From: a virus
IMG/VR virus record: IMGVR_UViG_3300032313_001576
Span: 1-57,560 of that record
DNA length: 57,560 nucleotides
Direction: 5' to 3' (one strand)
Shown: positions 43,884 through 51,798 of the stretch, piece by piece
Layout: the number at the start of each line of letters is the position of its first letter
Position numbering within the stretch: position 1 is the stretch's first letter
The notes under the pieces: generated by a model
The model's input: the letters and a program-made list of their open reading frames with translations, nothing else
What the model was told of the DNA's origin: nothing
Databases searched by the model: none
Made by a program: the position numbers and the translations under genes

Positions 43884-44300
43884 TCAGCTGAAGGACGACG
43901 TCCAGTGATTCCGAACTCCGATCCTCTTCCCCTGGCTCGTCCTCAGAAGCATCCTTCGACACGCGACCTCGCTGGGCCGTGCTCGATGTAGGTATGCGCC
44001 TGAGTACTGCCAGACGGTTCCGGCATCGAGAATGAATCCATCCTCCCCCTCGGTCGGAGTTCCTCCGATCGTAAGGAGCCGATGGATTTCGTCCGGCTCT
44101 TCCCGTCCGTCACCGTGCCAACGGCCATGCCCGAATCTCCCTCCTACCTCAAGGTGAAGGCAGGTGTAGGAGACCAATGGCCTTTCGAGACCTTCGCTCA
44201 TTCGATCCATCAGGCTGTGCAGTCGCTCTGGCAGCGCGCGCTTGGCCCAGTCAATCTGTGCATACTTGATGATCCCCTCCGGCAACCCTTCCAGGTCCAT
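43884..44300 (-). CDS. Possible 2OG-Fe(II)-like double-stranded beta-helix protein
   Basis: ATG 44300 is the first start after the upstream stop (44329), with AGG 6 nt before it. The 138-aa product shows WHGDG (H-x-D), a TIGGTPTE strand, then SGAYLHRARP (distal His) and RRMLLRTS (Arg). This order matches the iron and 2-oxoglutarate ligands of phage 2OG-Fe(II) oxygenase-like proteins. Length is short for the family. Substrate unknown. Confidence 0.45.
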   Translation of the reverse strand: MDLEGLPEGIIKYAQIDWAKRALPERLHSLMDRMSEGLERPLVSYTCLHLEVGGRFGHGRWHGDGREEPDEIHRLLTIGGTPTEGEDGFILDAGTVWQYSGAYLHRARPSEVACRRMLLRTSQGKRIGVRNHWTSSFS

Positions 44301-44328
44301 GTGGACCTGGAAGAGTGCGGACGGAGTC

Positions 44329-44781
44329 TCAGTCGCAGTAGTAATATTGGAGGTCAAAGAACAGTTCCCCGTCTTGGAGTTTGATCGCTCCCTCGCAGTT
44401 CGCCATGCCATTGAGAAATTCCCAGGTGTCGATGACCAGAGTCTCAATCGTGGACTCGGTCCCGTCCTTCGGGAAAGAGGCGTCGATTTCCGCCTTGTGC
44501 CTCTCTACTTCCTCGGCGTCATCCGCGTACACGGACAGTTGCAAGAATTGAGACGCCACAACCATGTCGCAGTCGTAGCCAGGACTCACGATGCAGGTCG
44601 CCCAAGTCAGCGTGCATGCGTCTCCATCGTTAAACGACGGAATGTAGTTGCGTACGAAGATGAAGCGGCCGGGATTCTCCTCAAGCCACTTTTTCAGGAT
44701 GGACTTTGCACGGATCTCCCACTGTCCGCGAGTCTCCTCCATCTCCTTCTGGAACTCGAGGGCGTCAGTTACTGCTGTCAC
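44329..44781 (-). CDS. Unassigned small protein
   Basis: A 150-aa product overlapping the upstream gene by 17 nt. An acidic alpha/beta sequence with a C-terminal strand-rich region ending FFDLQYYYCD. No family recognised. Confidence 0.5.
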   Translation of the reverse strand: MTAVTDALEFQKEMEETRGQWEIRAKSILKKWLEENPGRFIFVRNYIPSFNDGDACTLTWATCIVSPGYDCDMVVASQFLQLSVYADDAEEVERHKAEIDASFPKDGTESTIETLVIDTWEFLNGMANCEGAIKLQDGELFFDLQYYYCD

Positions 44782-45442
44782 GGATCACCTCATAGCGACG
44801 GAGCTTTGACATGTTCTCGTAGAAATCAATCACAACATCTCCGTTTCGCTTGAAACAGACCGACCCGTGGCCACCCGAGTCGTTGTACCAGTCGCCGACA
44901 CGGCGATCCAGCATGGTGTCCGCAATGGACACCAGAATATCCGACAGGGATGTCGGCTCCACTCTTCCCCGTGTCACCTCGAGTCGGTAGCCGCCCTCTG
45001 GAAGACGCTCGTGCGTCACCGAGAGTTCCCTCCAATCGACCCGTTGATTGAAGACCAAGTCACCCTTCATCCGCCATTCCTGGCACTCTTCCCAGGTCAT
45101 GGTCGAGCGATCGAAGTAGAATTCGGGGTAGCTCACGTTTCCGCTGTCTCCCCCGCCCGCGAACTGAACCGCGGCCTCGGCGCTCTGTGGAATGCCTGCG
45201 CTGTCCGCAAGTCTCCAGAGGACCTGCATGGCCTCGTCCACCACTTCTCGCAGCCAGTCTTCCTGTTCTTCGCACAGAACGATCTTCTCCGGCCCCTCCC
45301 ACTCGAGGAGGGGGCCTCCGAGCTTGTAGTTCTCCTTGACCCACTGGTCAACGTCGTCGACGTTGTCCGGGACGCCGAGGATCCGCGCGCCCTCGATGTC
45401 GCTCCAAGTCTCCCCGTCGGAGAGAATCACGATCTGCTTCAT
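44765..45442 (-). CDS. Unassigned acidic protein
   Basis: A 225-aa product beginning MKQIVILSDGETW, a plausible first beta strand of an alpha/beta fold. Trp/Asp/Glu-rich throughout, with a GGHGSVCFKRNGDV hairpin. It overlaps ThyX as ATGA. Function unknown. Confidence 0.5.
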   Translation of the reverse strand: MKQIVILSDGETWSDIEGARILGVPDNVDDVDQWVKENYKLGGPLLEWEGPEKIVLCEEQEDWLREVVDEAMQVLWRLADSAGIPQSAEAAVQFAGGGDSGNVSYPEFYFDRSTMTWEECQEWRMKGDLVFNQRVDWRELSVTHERLPEGGYRLEVTRGRVEPTSLSDILVSIADTMLDRRVGDWYNDSGGHGSVCFKRNGDVVIDFYENMSKLRRYEVIRDSSN

Positions 45443-46275
45443 GTCACCACCAACTTTTTCATGAATTCAACCTTCTCACCCGCAGCGAGGAGATGGTCTG
45501 TCAAAGGAACGTTCTGCTCTCTCATCATCCCGCGAATGATCTCCATCTCGGTCCGCGAGAAGGTCACCGCATGGAGATGGTACTCCTCGAATGCCTCCCA
45601 GGTCACGGGCACCCAGTCCGCCACGATCTTGGCGATCGCGTCGGCGTAGGCTCTCGCTTCGGCCTGTGCATGCGAGTCCATCCGCAATCGCAGCAGATGC
45701 AGCATGTTGTGGAGGTTCATCGTCGTCTGCCACTCCGTATAGGTCGAGAGCGGCAGGTTGATGCGGGCAAGTTCCTTTGCCATGCCCGCATCCAAATACT
45801 GACCGTAGGACTTGAAGAGTTCTTCGGCTTCATCTCTCATCTGTCTCGTGAGCGCCTCGCTCTCCGAGACCTCCATGTCGCCCCGGCCCTGGTGATTGAC
45901 CGTGCTCTGTAGGAATACCTGCTCCGGGACGAAGAATTCGTCGGGGAGCTTGGTGTACCTCCCCGAGATCTCATTGATGGCCTGCGTGCGATGTCTCACG
46001 AACTGCCTGGCCACGAAGATCGGCATCTTCATGTTGAGCGTGATGACGCACTGCTCGAATGGCGATGTGTGTCGATGCCGCATCAGGTAGCGAATCAGAC
46101 GCCGCATCTGACCTGGGGTGCGAGTCTCCTCAGTCTCTGACGTGGTGTAGCTCAGCCGTGCCGAGCTCTCCACGCGGCGATCATCGCCCATCACGTCCAC
46201 CAGGAATACGTGCCCGTGATCAAGCACCTTGATCGGGCTCTCGAACCCGTATTTTCGGAGAAGAACCTCTCTCAC
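45439..46275 (-). CDS. thyX: Flavin-dependent thymidylate synthase ThyX
   Basis: GTG 46275 overlaps the upstream stop as GTGA, with GGGAG 9 nt upstream. The 278-aa product contains the ThyX signature RHRTQAINEISGRY (about 91-104). It makes dTMP from dUMP using FAD and methylene-tetrahydrofolate, supplying DNA precursors with the dCMP deaminase two genes upstream. The spacing and length match the family. Confidence 0.93.
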   Translation of the reverse strand: MREVLLRKYGFESPIKVLDHGHVFLVDVMGDDRRVESSARLSYTTSETEETRTPGQMRRLIRYLMRHRHTSPFEQCVITLNMKMPIFVARQFVRHRTQAINEISGRYTKLPDEFFVPEQVFLQSTVNHQGRGDMEVSESEALTRQMRDEAEELFKSYGQYLDAGMAKELARINLPLSTYTEWQTTMNLHNMLHLLRLRMDSHAQAEARAYADAIAKIVADWVPVTWEAFEEYHLHAVTFSRTEMEIIRGMMREQNVPLTDHLLAAGEKVEFMKKLVVT

Positions 46276-46511
46276 AGGATCTGTCTCCCTTCCTCTGCCC
46301 ACTTGACTGCCTCGTCGAGGTACCAGCGAGCTTTCTTCAGATCCTCGACCGGATCTGTGCTCTTCTTGCCGGCGCGGGCAATGTACTTCACCACGTTGCC
46401 CAGCAGGAAGCCAAGGCGCCAAGCCTTGATGACCTTGATCGCCTCGTAGGGGTCGTCCTCGCCCCCGTAGTGGTCAGGATGGTTGATCGGCTCTCGGATC
46501 TTTCGGTCCAT
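46272..46511 (-). CDS. DUF3310 family protein
   Basis: A 79-aa product with the DUF3310 pattern: INHPDHYGG near the N-terminus, then a helical region ending KARWYLDEAVKWAEE. Members are common in phage nucleotide-metabolism regions and are sometimes labelled nucleotide kinase; function is unproven. Coupled with ThyX and deaminase genes. Confidence 0.85.
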   Translation of the reverse strand: MDRKIREPINHPDHYGGEDDPYEAIKVIKAWRLGFLLGNVVKYIARAGKKSTDPVEDLKKARWYLDEAVKWAEEGRQIL

Positions 46512-46959
46512 CTACGTACTCCACATCTACTTTGTGCTGTTTGAGGTAGCTCACTCCCGCGTCTCCGCCTGCGTACCCGTGCTGCACGCAGATGACGCGA
46601 GTGATGCCGCTGTGGTGAATGAACTTGGCACACATCAGGCACGGTTCGCCCGTGACAATGATCCACGCGCCTGCCGTAGAGCGGCCGTCCGCGACCGCGT
46701 TGGCAAGCGCGTTCATCTCTGCATGATGGCACCCATGCTCAAGACGAGTGCCAGATGGGATCTGCAAGAGATCCCGCTCACAGACCTCTCCTCCGCAGAG
46801 ACGAGAGCCTCCACGGGGAGCCCCGTTGTAACCGTCACTGATGACGGCGTTCCTCGTGGGGTTGAGCACGACGGCGCCGAACTGGCGCCTCGGGCAGTTC
46901 GACATCCGGGAGATTGTCAGGCAATGCTCGATGCGTCCACGCAAGTGCTTTTGATTCAT
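46474..46959 (-). CDS. dCMP deaminase
   Basis: ATG 46959 gives a 161-aa product with the cytidine/deoxycytidylate deaminase zinc site: HAEMNAL (His79, Glu81) and PCLMC (Cys107, Cys110). It turns dCMP into dUMP, the ThyX substrate. The N-terminus overlaps the HTH gene upstream by 125 nt in another frame, and its end overlaps DUF3310 by 38 nt. Confidence 0.92.
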   Translation of the reverse strand: MNQKHLRGRIEHCLTISRMSNCPRRQFGAVVLNPTRNAVISDGYNGAPRGGSRLCGGEVCERDLLQIPSGTRLEHGCHHAEMNALANAVADGRSTAGAWIIVTGEPCLMCAKFIHHSGITRVICVQHGYAGGDAGVSYLKQHKVDVEYVDGPKDPRADQPS

Positions 46960-47191
46960 CGCTGACCCCGATCTTCGCGACTGATGCCACATCCGGATGG
47001 ATGTAATACTGCGAGATCGTCATGCCGAAAGCATCTCGCCACTGACGAACTCGCTCCCGCGACACTCCGTACCGCTTCGCGATGGCTTCTCCGCTGGCTT
47101 CGGTGCGAAGCATGCCGAGAAGCACATTGAACTCATCTACGCCACGGCTCCGGATGAAGTTCCGGGCCATCTTCTCTCGAGTGGTAAGCAT
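46835..47191 (-). CDS. HTH DNA-binding protein
   Basis: ATG 47191 has GGAGG upstream. The 118-aa product has an HTH (about 31-55: TEASGEAIAKRYGVSRERVRQW), as in sigma-like or small phage regulators. The C-terminal 40 residues are Arg-rich and lie inside the deaminase overlap. The GACATAA motif is 19 nt upstream. Confidence 0.6.
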   Translation of the reverse strand: MLTTREKMARNFIRSRGVDEFNVLLGMLRTEASGEAIAKRYGVSRERVRQWRDAFGMTISQYYIHPDVASVAKIGVSDESKALAWTHRALPDNLPDVELPEAPVRRRRAQPHEERRHQ

Positions 47192-47209
47192 CTCTTGCCT
47201 CCACAAGCC

Positions 47210-47216
47210 TTATGTC
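47210..47216 (-). promoter_or_regulatory. GACATAA promoter-like motif
   Basis: GACATAA 19 nt before the HTH start, preceded by GTAAAAT with a 13-nt gap. Confidence 0.5.
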
Positions 47217-47332
47217 TGAAATTTTATCTATTTTACGTTGTCCATCCCGGGGTAATCCTGGAGGAGTGCAAGTAGAAAAACAAGGATGACATAGAGAAGC
47301 AAGCTAAAAAGTTGCGGATTGTCGATGCACAC

Positions 47333-47360
47333 GAGGGGACCCCCTTTCGGAGGTCCCCTC
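47333..47360 (-). terminator. Hairpin after the 47368-47769 gene
   Basis: GAGGGGACC / GGTCCCCTC stem with a 10-nt loop, 7 nt past the stop on the minus strand. A T-run occurs only about 24 nt later, so it may be a stability hairpin. Confidence 0.5.
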
Positions 47361-47367
47361 TATCCCG

Positions 47368-47769
47368 CTAATCCTCCTCAATCTCGATCACGACGTCTGA
47401 CCAGATCGCCGAGTCCGGCCACAGGAGCATGGGGATGAAGCTCCCCTCGACCCACAGTGCCCGGAGCTTCCCGTACGAAGCCTCGAGAGTCTCCTCTACC
47501 AGGATCTCCCGCAGAGCGGGAGGAACGGGGATGCCCTCCGCATCCTCCTCTTCGACCCACTCCCCAAGGATCCGCCGAACCCGCGCGAGCGGGTCGAGGG
47601 AGAGGTAAGTCTTCTCGACCCACTCCGCCTCGATGCGGACGCTTTGGGCCGCCTCCTCGCTACTCCAGTGGAAGAGGTTGGGATTTTCCGCGCTCAGGCG
47701 CGCGCGGAGCGCGATCTGAGCGCGGAGCCAGTCCTGGACGGCCTGGCTCTTGTCCTCGCGAACTTTCAT
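47368..47769 (-). CDS. Unassigned helical protein
   Basis: A 133-aa product, ATGA-coupled to the gene upstream. Charged helices with Trp residues and an acidic C-terminus (DVVIEIEED). No family recognised. Confidence 0.5.
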   Translation of the reverse strand: MKVREDKSQAVQDWLRAQIALRARLSAENPNLFHWSSEEAAQSVRIEAEWVEKTYLSLDPLARVRRILGEWVEEEDAEGIPVPPALREILVEETLEASYGKLRALWVEGSFIPMLLWPDSAIWSDVVIEIEED

Positions 47770-48218
47770 GCTTCCTCCATCATCTGTGCAGGTTGTTCGT
47801 CGGAGAAGACACCGCCCTGCACCATGCGGTCGCCTCCAACCTGTTCCAGGCTCTCTGCCCGGAACATCCGGGAAAAGGAGGTTCCGTACTTGGTGTCCAA
47901 CTGGACCACGTACACGTCCTCCTCCCGTCTCCCCTCGTCCATGAACCGCGCCGTCGCGCGGTGGACACTCACCACGCTCTGCGCGCCGTGTGCGCGCGCG
48001 AGAGCGTAGATCACGTCTTGCATCTCCGGGACGGAGATGCGGAGCTCCGGGTCCGGTCCGGGGACCGAATGAACCCGGTAGTTGCTCTTGTCCATGCTCT
48101 CCACGATGAAGAACACGGACCTCCAGGTCCTCTTTCGCTCCTCTTCCGGCAGATCGCCGAGGAAGGAGCGGAGCCCCTCGGCGGTCTTTTCGAACATCTC
48201 CAAGCCGTGTTCTAACAT
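47766..48218 (-). CDS. Unassigned protein
   Basis: ATG 48218 has GGAGG 5-6 nt upstream. The 150-aa product contains an alpha/beta middle (RISVPEMQDVIYALARAHGA) and an acidic C-terminus. The GTCATAA motif is 18 nt upstream. No family recognised. Confidence 0.5.
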   Translation of the reverse strand: MLEHGLEMFEKTAEGLRSFLGDLPEEERKRTWRSVFFIVESMDKSNYRVHSVPGPDPELRISVPEMQDVIYALARAHGAQSVVSVHRATARFMDEGRREEDVYVVQLDTKYGTSFSRMFRAESLEQVGGDRMVQGGVFSDEQPAQMMEEA

Positions 48219-48235
48219 CCGAACCTCCATCGGAC

Positions 48236-48242
48236 TTATGAC
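48236..48242 (-). promoter_or_regulatory. GTCATAA promoter-like motif
   Basis: GTCATAA 18 nt before the start at 48218 on the minus strand. Confidence 0.45.
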
Positions 48243-48267
48243 GCAGAACTCATTGTTTTGTAGCACA

Positions 48268-48300
48268 TAAAAAAAGAGCATCTCTGTGAAGAGATGCTCT
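48268..48300 (-). terminator. Rho-independent terminator
   Basis: AGAGCATCTC / GAGATGCTCT stem, 6-nt loop, then seven T on the minus strand. It ends the upstream small-gene transcript. Confidence 0.85.
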
Positions 48301-48309
48301 GGAGGATCA

Positions 48310-48386
48310 CCCGACTTACGGATCCCAGTGGGGACGATCGAGGCTCAAGGGGGGTTGAGTTTGAACACCAAGATCCGCAAGTCGGG
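48310..48386 (-). ncRNA. Candidate structured RNA in the 3' region
   Basis: On the minus strand, CCCGACTTGCGGATC pairs with GATCCGTAAGTCGGG (48372-48386 with 48310-48324; 15 bp, one G-U). It encloses an inner CTCAA / TTGAG hairpin. It lies between a 46-aa gene and a terminator in about 120 nt without another gene. It could be a structured 3'UTR or a processed small RNA. No known family was recognised. Confidence 0.4.
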
Positions 48387-48418
48387 GACATCATCAAGTA
48401 ACACGTCTTATCGAGCTG

Positions 48419-48559
48419 TCACTGAGCGCCGCTGAGAATGAACGGAACCGCGCAAGGTCCGAAGATGCAGCCACCCACGAGAACGATGAGTGCGAGGATT
48501 ACGAACTGTAGGCAGCCGTTGACCGTTCCTGCAAGCTTCTCTGTCTCTGTCTTGCTCAT
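48419..48559 (-). CDS. Very small single-TM protein
   Basis: A 46-aa product, ATGA-coupled to the upstream gene, with GGAG 5 nt before the ATG. Sequence MSKTETEKLAGTVNGC then a hydrophobic segment (FVILALIVLVGGCIFG). A membrane peptide of unknown role. Confidence 0.55.
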   Translation of the reverse strand: MSKTETEKLAGTVNGCLQFVILALIVLVGGCIFGPCAVPFILSGAQ

Positions 48560-48873
48560 AGTATCTCCGGTGGAAGTTCTACTTTATCGCGCTCCGCGAA
48601 GTATCTTCGCAGTATCGGCTGAAAGATCCGGACGGCGTACAGCATGGCCTTGGCTGCCAACTGCACCTCGGGAGGGAGTGCCTGCTCACGGCTTTGGAGG
48701 TAGATCGGCTTTCCCCGCTCCTCTTGCCTCGAGAAGAGACGAACTCCATCATCGCGAATCGTCTCGTATTCGACCTCGTGAAAGGGGACGATGAAGTCCC
48801 CCGCCAGGTTCTCTGTGAGGGGATTTGGATGATACTCAACCCGACCCAATCTACGACCAAGCTCGATCTTCAT
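48556..48873 (-). CDS. Unassigned small protein
   Basis: ATG 48873 overlaps the upstream stop as ATGA. The 105-aa alpha/beta product is followed by the membrane peptide gene. No family recognised. Confidence 0.5.
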   Translation of the reverse strand: MKIELGRRLGRVEYHPNPLTENLAGDFIVPFHEVEYETIRDDGVRLFSRQEERGKPIYLQSREQALPPEVQLAAKAMLYAVRIFQPILRRYFAERDKVELPPEIL

Positions 48874-49211
48874 TTCAGCCACCACTCCGCATCTTCGGGA
48901 GCTACCAGGTCTCCGAAGACATCGTCCACAACAAGGACATCTCTATCGTGGAACCGCTCCCAACGGGGCTTCTTGATCGTGTACCCGTGTGCGTTCCGGT
49001 GGACATCGACCGCTCGATCTTCTTCTGGAATCTCGGCATCAGCGGACATGGACACATAGCACTCCCACTCGGGAGGGTTCCACACGCGATCGATGTCCAT
49101 GCGGACATCTTCCGCGACGCGCCTGACCTCATCTCTCGTTGCAGTCTCAGGGGCGAAGACCGTCACGATGAATGTCTTCGAAAACTCCACTGAGTATTCT
49201 TTCACTTTCAT
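48870..49211 (-). CDS. Unassigned small protein
   Basis: A 113-aa product, ATGA-coupled both ways. Strand-rich N-terminus (EYSVEFSKTFIVTVFAP), acidic C-terminal half with VLVVDDVFGDLV. Function unknown. Confidence 0.5.
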   Translation of the reverse strand: MKVKEYSVEFSKTFIVTVFAPETATRDEVRRVAEDVRMDIDRVWNPPEWECYVSMSADAEIPEEDRAVDVHRNAHGYTIKKPRWERFHDRDVLVVDDVFGDLVAPEDAEWWLK

Positions 49212-49657
49212 GACTCACCTTTGTCCGTCTTCAGCTCGTTATAAGTGACGAAGGTCTCTACGATTGATCCGCTCTCTTTGTCGCACTCCGCAGAGATTGA
49301 GACCGAGATCCCATCGTCCTTCTCTGCGATGAGAATGCGCGCTCCTGAGAGGGAGACTGAGATCTGAGCTGCCGTGTTCTGATCGCACCAGGCGATCAGG
49401 TCCCGGTACGCTTTGAGTTCATCCTCGAGCTCCCGCCGGGACACGGGGACGATGGATCCGGGGCGGGTGGCCCCGATCATCCGCTGGAGGTCGTCTGGCA
49501 CCTGTGACCGGACGAGGTTGAGAAGGTTTTGCCGGGAGTCTGGGTCGAGCGTGGGCCACAGTTGCCGGAACGCGACGACGACGTGTTCGTATGGGTGCAG
49601 GCTGCGGCCGTGGGCGTACCGGATGGCGGACAGCAGGGTGTGGGCGATGTGGTTCAT
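49208..49657 (-). CDS. Unassigned small protein
   Basis: A 149-aa product with a helical N-terminus and a beta-rich C-terminus containing two Cys. Member of the small-gene chain 48419-52230. Function unknown. Confidence 0.5.
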   Translation of the reverse strand: MNHIAHTLLSAIRYAHGRSLHPYEHVVVAFRQLWPTLDPDSRQNLLNLVRSQVPDDLQRMIGATRPGSIVPVSRRELEDELKAYRDLIAWCDQNTAAQISVSLSGARILIAEKDDGISVSISAECDKESGSIVETFVTYNELKTDKGES

Positions 49658-49660
49658 GTT

Positions 49661-50149
49661 CTACTTCTCTCTTTCTTGGTCGGAAGGAGGGGCGGCCTCC
49701 AGGGCGGCGATGAGGTCCGCCCGTTGGGCGGCGCGCTCGGCGGCGTAGGCGGCGGCGGCGCGGTAGACGGCATTGGCGGCGGCCTCGGCGGCGGCGGTGG
49801 CGGCCTCGGCGGCGGCCCAGCCAGCGCCGGCGAAGGACACGGCGGCGCTGCCCACGCGGTCCAGCGCGGCGCGTGATTTGCGGCTGCCATAGCCATCCGC
49901 CCGCACCGCCGCGCACCGCGCGACCAGCACAGCCACGGCGGCGGCGCGCTCCGGGGGGTGCGCGGCCCGCAGTGACCAGATGGCGTCGGCCGTCGATGTC
50001 GAGGGCAGGCCCCACCAGACGCGCGCGTCTACGGGGTCGTCGTTGCCCACGTCGGGGAGGACGGCCCGGAGGTCGGTGATGCGCTCGTCAAGGCCGCAGG
50101 CGGAAGCAGCGCGGAGGTCCGCGATGGAGAGGGTGAGACGGGGGGTCAT
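49661..50149 (-). CDS. Ala-rich helical protein
   Basis: ATG 50149 has AAGGAG upstream. The 162-aa product is very Ala-rich, particularly in the second half (about 100-150), forming long helices. Composition differs from neighbours and may indicate recent expansion of GCC codons. Function unknown. Confidence 0.5.
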   Translation of the reverse strand: MTPRLTLSIADLRAASACGLDERITDLRAVLPDVGNDDPVDARVWWGLPSTSTADAIWSLRAAHPPERAAAVAVLVARCAAVRADGYGSRKSRAALDRVGSAAVSFAGAGWAAAEAATAAAEAAANAVYRAAAAYAAERAAQRADLIAALEAAPPSDQEREK

Positions 50150-50151
50150 TG

Positions 50152-50508
50152 TCACTCCTTGTTTTTGGGGAGTTTGTAGACCCGCTGGAGCATGTATTCC
50201 CATGTCCCAGTCACGGTCACCTCGAGGAGGTAAGGCTTCTCGATGGTGATCTTCCGCCGCCGGGCCCTGCACTTGAAACCGCGGCGACGAAGGTGAACCA
50301 TTAGCTCAAGTGCCATGTCTGTGGGCAACCAACAAGTATCATCGGCCCACTTGTACAGGGGGTTGCCATGGAAATCCAGGCGCACGCTGCAGTGCTTGCA
50401 GCAGAACTCCGTCTGCGACATGTAGTGTGTCTCCACACGCACATGCCCCTTGATGTCATTACTGGGTGTGTAGGCGCGGGCGAGGTCGATCATTTGTTCT
50501 TGGTTCAT
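50152..50508 (-). CDS. Small CxxC-containing protein
   Basis: ATG 50508 has GGAGG upstream. The 118-aa product includes FCCKHC (possible zinc site) and a basic C-terminal segment (RRRGFKCRARRRKITIEK). Possible nucleic-acid-binding protein. Confidence 0.5.
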   Translation of the reverse strand: MNQEQMIDLARAYTPSNDIKGHVRVETHYMSQTEFCCKHCSVRLDFHGNPLYKWADDTCWLPTDMALELMVHLRRRGFKCRARRRKITIEKPYLLEVTVTGTWEYMLQRVYKLPKNKE

Positions 50509-50789
50509 TCTCCCTCCTTGCGGCGGTGTTCTCCGTCGTTGTTGTCCGCGAGCGTGACCCGCACCCGCATGTTTTCCTCGGCGCAATAGACCCCGCTGTT
50601 CGGCTTCCACGAAGCCTCGGTCAGAGCATCTTGTGAAGGATTGCCCCCGTGTGCCTCGTACCACTCGGACTTGCAGCACAAGTGGGCGTCCACCTTTACG
50701 CGAGGGCCGAGTTTCGCGTGGTCGGGAACGTACCGAAAGACGGTGTGCAACGGGAGCGCGTCGAATGTGGTGTAGCGGTCACCCTTCAT
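50505..50789 (-). CDS. Unassigned small protein
   Basis: ATG 50789 has GGAG upstream. The 94-aa product has three Cys and a charged C-terminus; it overlaps the next gene by 4 nt. Function unknown. Confidence 0.5.
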   Translation of the reverse strand: MKGDRYTTFDALPLHTVFRYVPDHAKLGPRVKVDAHLCCKSEWYEAHGGNPSQDALTEASWKPNSGVYCAEENMRVRVTLADNNDGEHRRKEGE

Positions 50790-50793
50790 CTGA

Positions 50794-51144
50794 CTACTCC
50801 TTGCGGCGGTCACGGTGTGCGCCGTGTTCGATGGCTTCAATCGCTCTCATCATTGTGTAAGCAGTAGTCGCGCTCCAATCTCTCCGCGCAACATCGCGCA
50901 GGTATGCCACCACGGCGGCGCGCTCCTCCCGCACCGCCTCCGTGGCGTCCGCGCCGCAGTCCAGCCGGGCTTGCGCTTGCGCCCACGCCTCATGGTAGGC
51001 GTCCCGCTCGCGCTGCGTGGCCTCCAGCTTGGCCCGGAGTACGTCGTTCTCTCCCTGCTGCATCCAGTTCTGCTCGTCGTATAGGGCCTGCATGTGTTCC
51101 TCGTAGGCGGCTTGCTCGGCTTCCTCTTGTTCCTGTCGGGTCAT
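50794..51144 (-). CDS. Coiled-coil small protein
   Basis: ATG 51144 has AGGAG upstream. The 116-aa product is mostly charged helix (TRQEQEEAEQAAYEEHMQ), likely coiled coil. Function unknown. Confidence 0.5.
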   Translation of the reverse strand: MTRQEQEEAEQAAYEEHMQALYDEQNWMQQGENDVLRAKLEATQRERDAYHEAWAQAQARLDCGADATEAVREERAAVVAYLRDVARRDWSATTAYTMMRAIEAIEHGAHRDRRKE

Positions 51145-51362
51145 GTCTTCTCCTCGCGGAGATGCTCGCCACTCTTTGACTTTGTTTGGACGTCGATGCG
51201 CGTAAGGATCATCCCGTCCAGATAGACCTCGTACTTCCAGATCAGCTCCCCGCAGTCCTCGCACCATACGCGGACTGTCTTTACGCAGTAGTTACCTGCG
51301 CTTGGCGATCGTGGTTCGTGATGTTCCTCGTACCCGTTCCGATTTTTGTGTCCGCAAGTCAC
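51141..51362 (-). CDS. Zinc-ribbon-like small protein
   Basis: GTG 51362 has AGGAG 5 nt upstream and gives 73 aa. Four Cys/His in TCGHKN and VWCEDCG suggest a zinc ribbon. Function unknown. Confidence 0.5.
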   Translation of the reverse strand: MTCGHKNRNGYEEHHEPRSPSAGNYCVKTVRVWCEDCGELIWKYEVYLDGMILTRIDVQTKSKSGEHLREEKT

Positions 51363-51364
51363 GC

Positions 51365-51796
51365 TCACTCCTTCCGGCAGTGCTCGCCGCGCAACGCCGC
51401 ATCGCAGACACCCGCGCACTTGCCGGGGCATTGATTGTTGACCCATTCCAGAACATCGCGGAGTCTCCGGTTCTCGGCGCGCAGTTCATCGCGCTCGTTC
51501 TCGGCAGCAGCGGCACGCGCTCCAAGTTCCCGGTAGCCGTCGAGGTGTTGGTTCACAGCCCGCTCCACCATGAAGGCGTAGTTGGCCTCGGCCTTCTCTG
51601 CGCGGGCGCGAAGCCGGACGACCTCGGCCCGGAGTTCGACCAGTTCCACGGCGTCACGCTCTCGGGCCTCAATACCCGCAGCGTCCAAGTCAAAGCGTAG
51701 GGCCTTGTCCTCGGCCTTCTCGGCACGGGCGCGGAGTCGTTCGACCTCTTCCACGAGGTGGGCTTTGATGGGGTCGAGGTTTACGGGTTCGGTCAT
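51365..51796 (-). CDS. Coiled-coil protein with Cys-rich tail
   Basis: ATG 51796 has AAGGA upstream. The 143-aa product has about 110 residues of coiled coil (VERLRARAEKAEDKAL) and a tail with CPGKCAGVC. Function unknown. Confidence 0.5.
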   Translation of the reverse strand: MTEPVNLDPIKAHLVEEVERLRARAEKAEDKALRFDLDAAGIEARERDAVELVELRAEVVRLRARAEKAEANYAFMVERAVNQHLDGYRELGARAAAAENERDELRAENRRLRDVLEWVNNQCPGKCAGVCDAALRGEHCRKE

Positions 51797-51798
51797 GG

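Noticed and set aside
48310-48386. Possible tRNA in the 48.3 kb structured region
   Set aside because: A stem of 15 bp and absence of a T-loop/D-loop pattern do not fit a cloverleaf.
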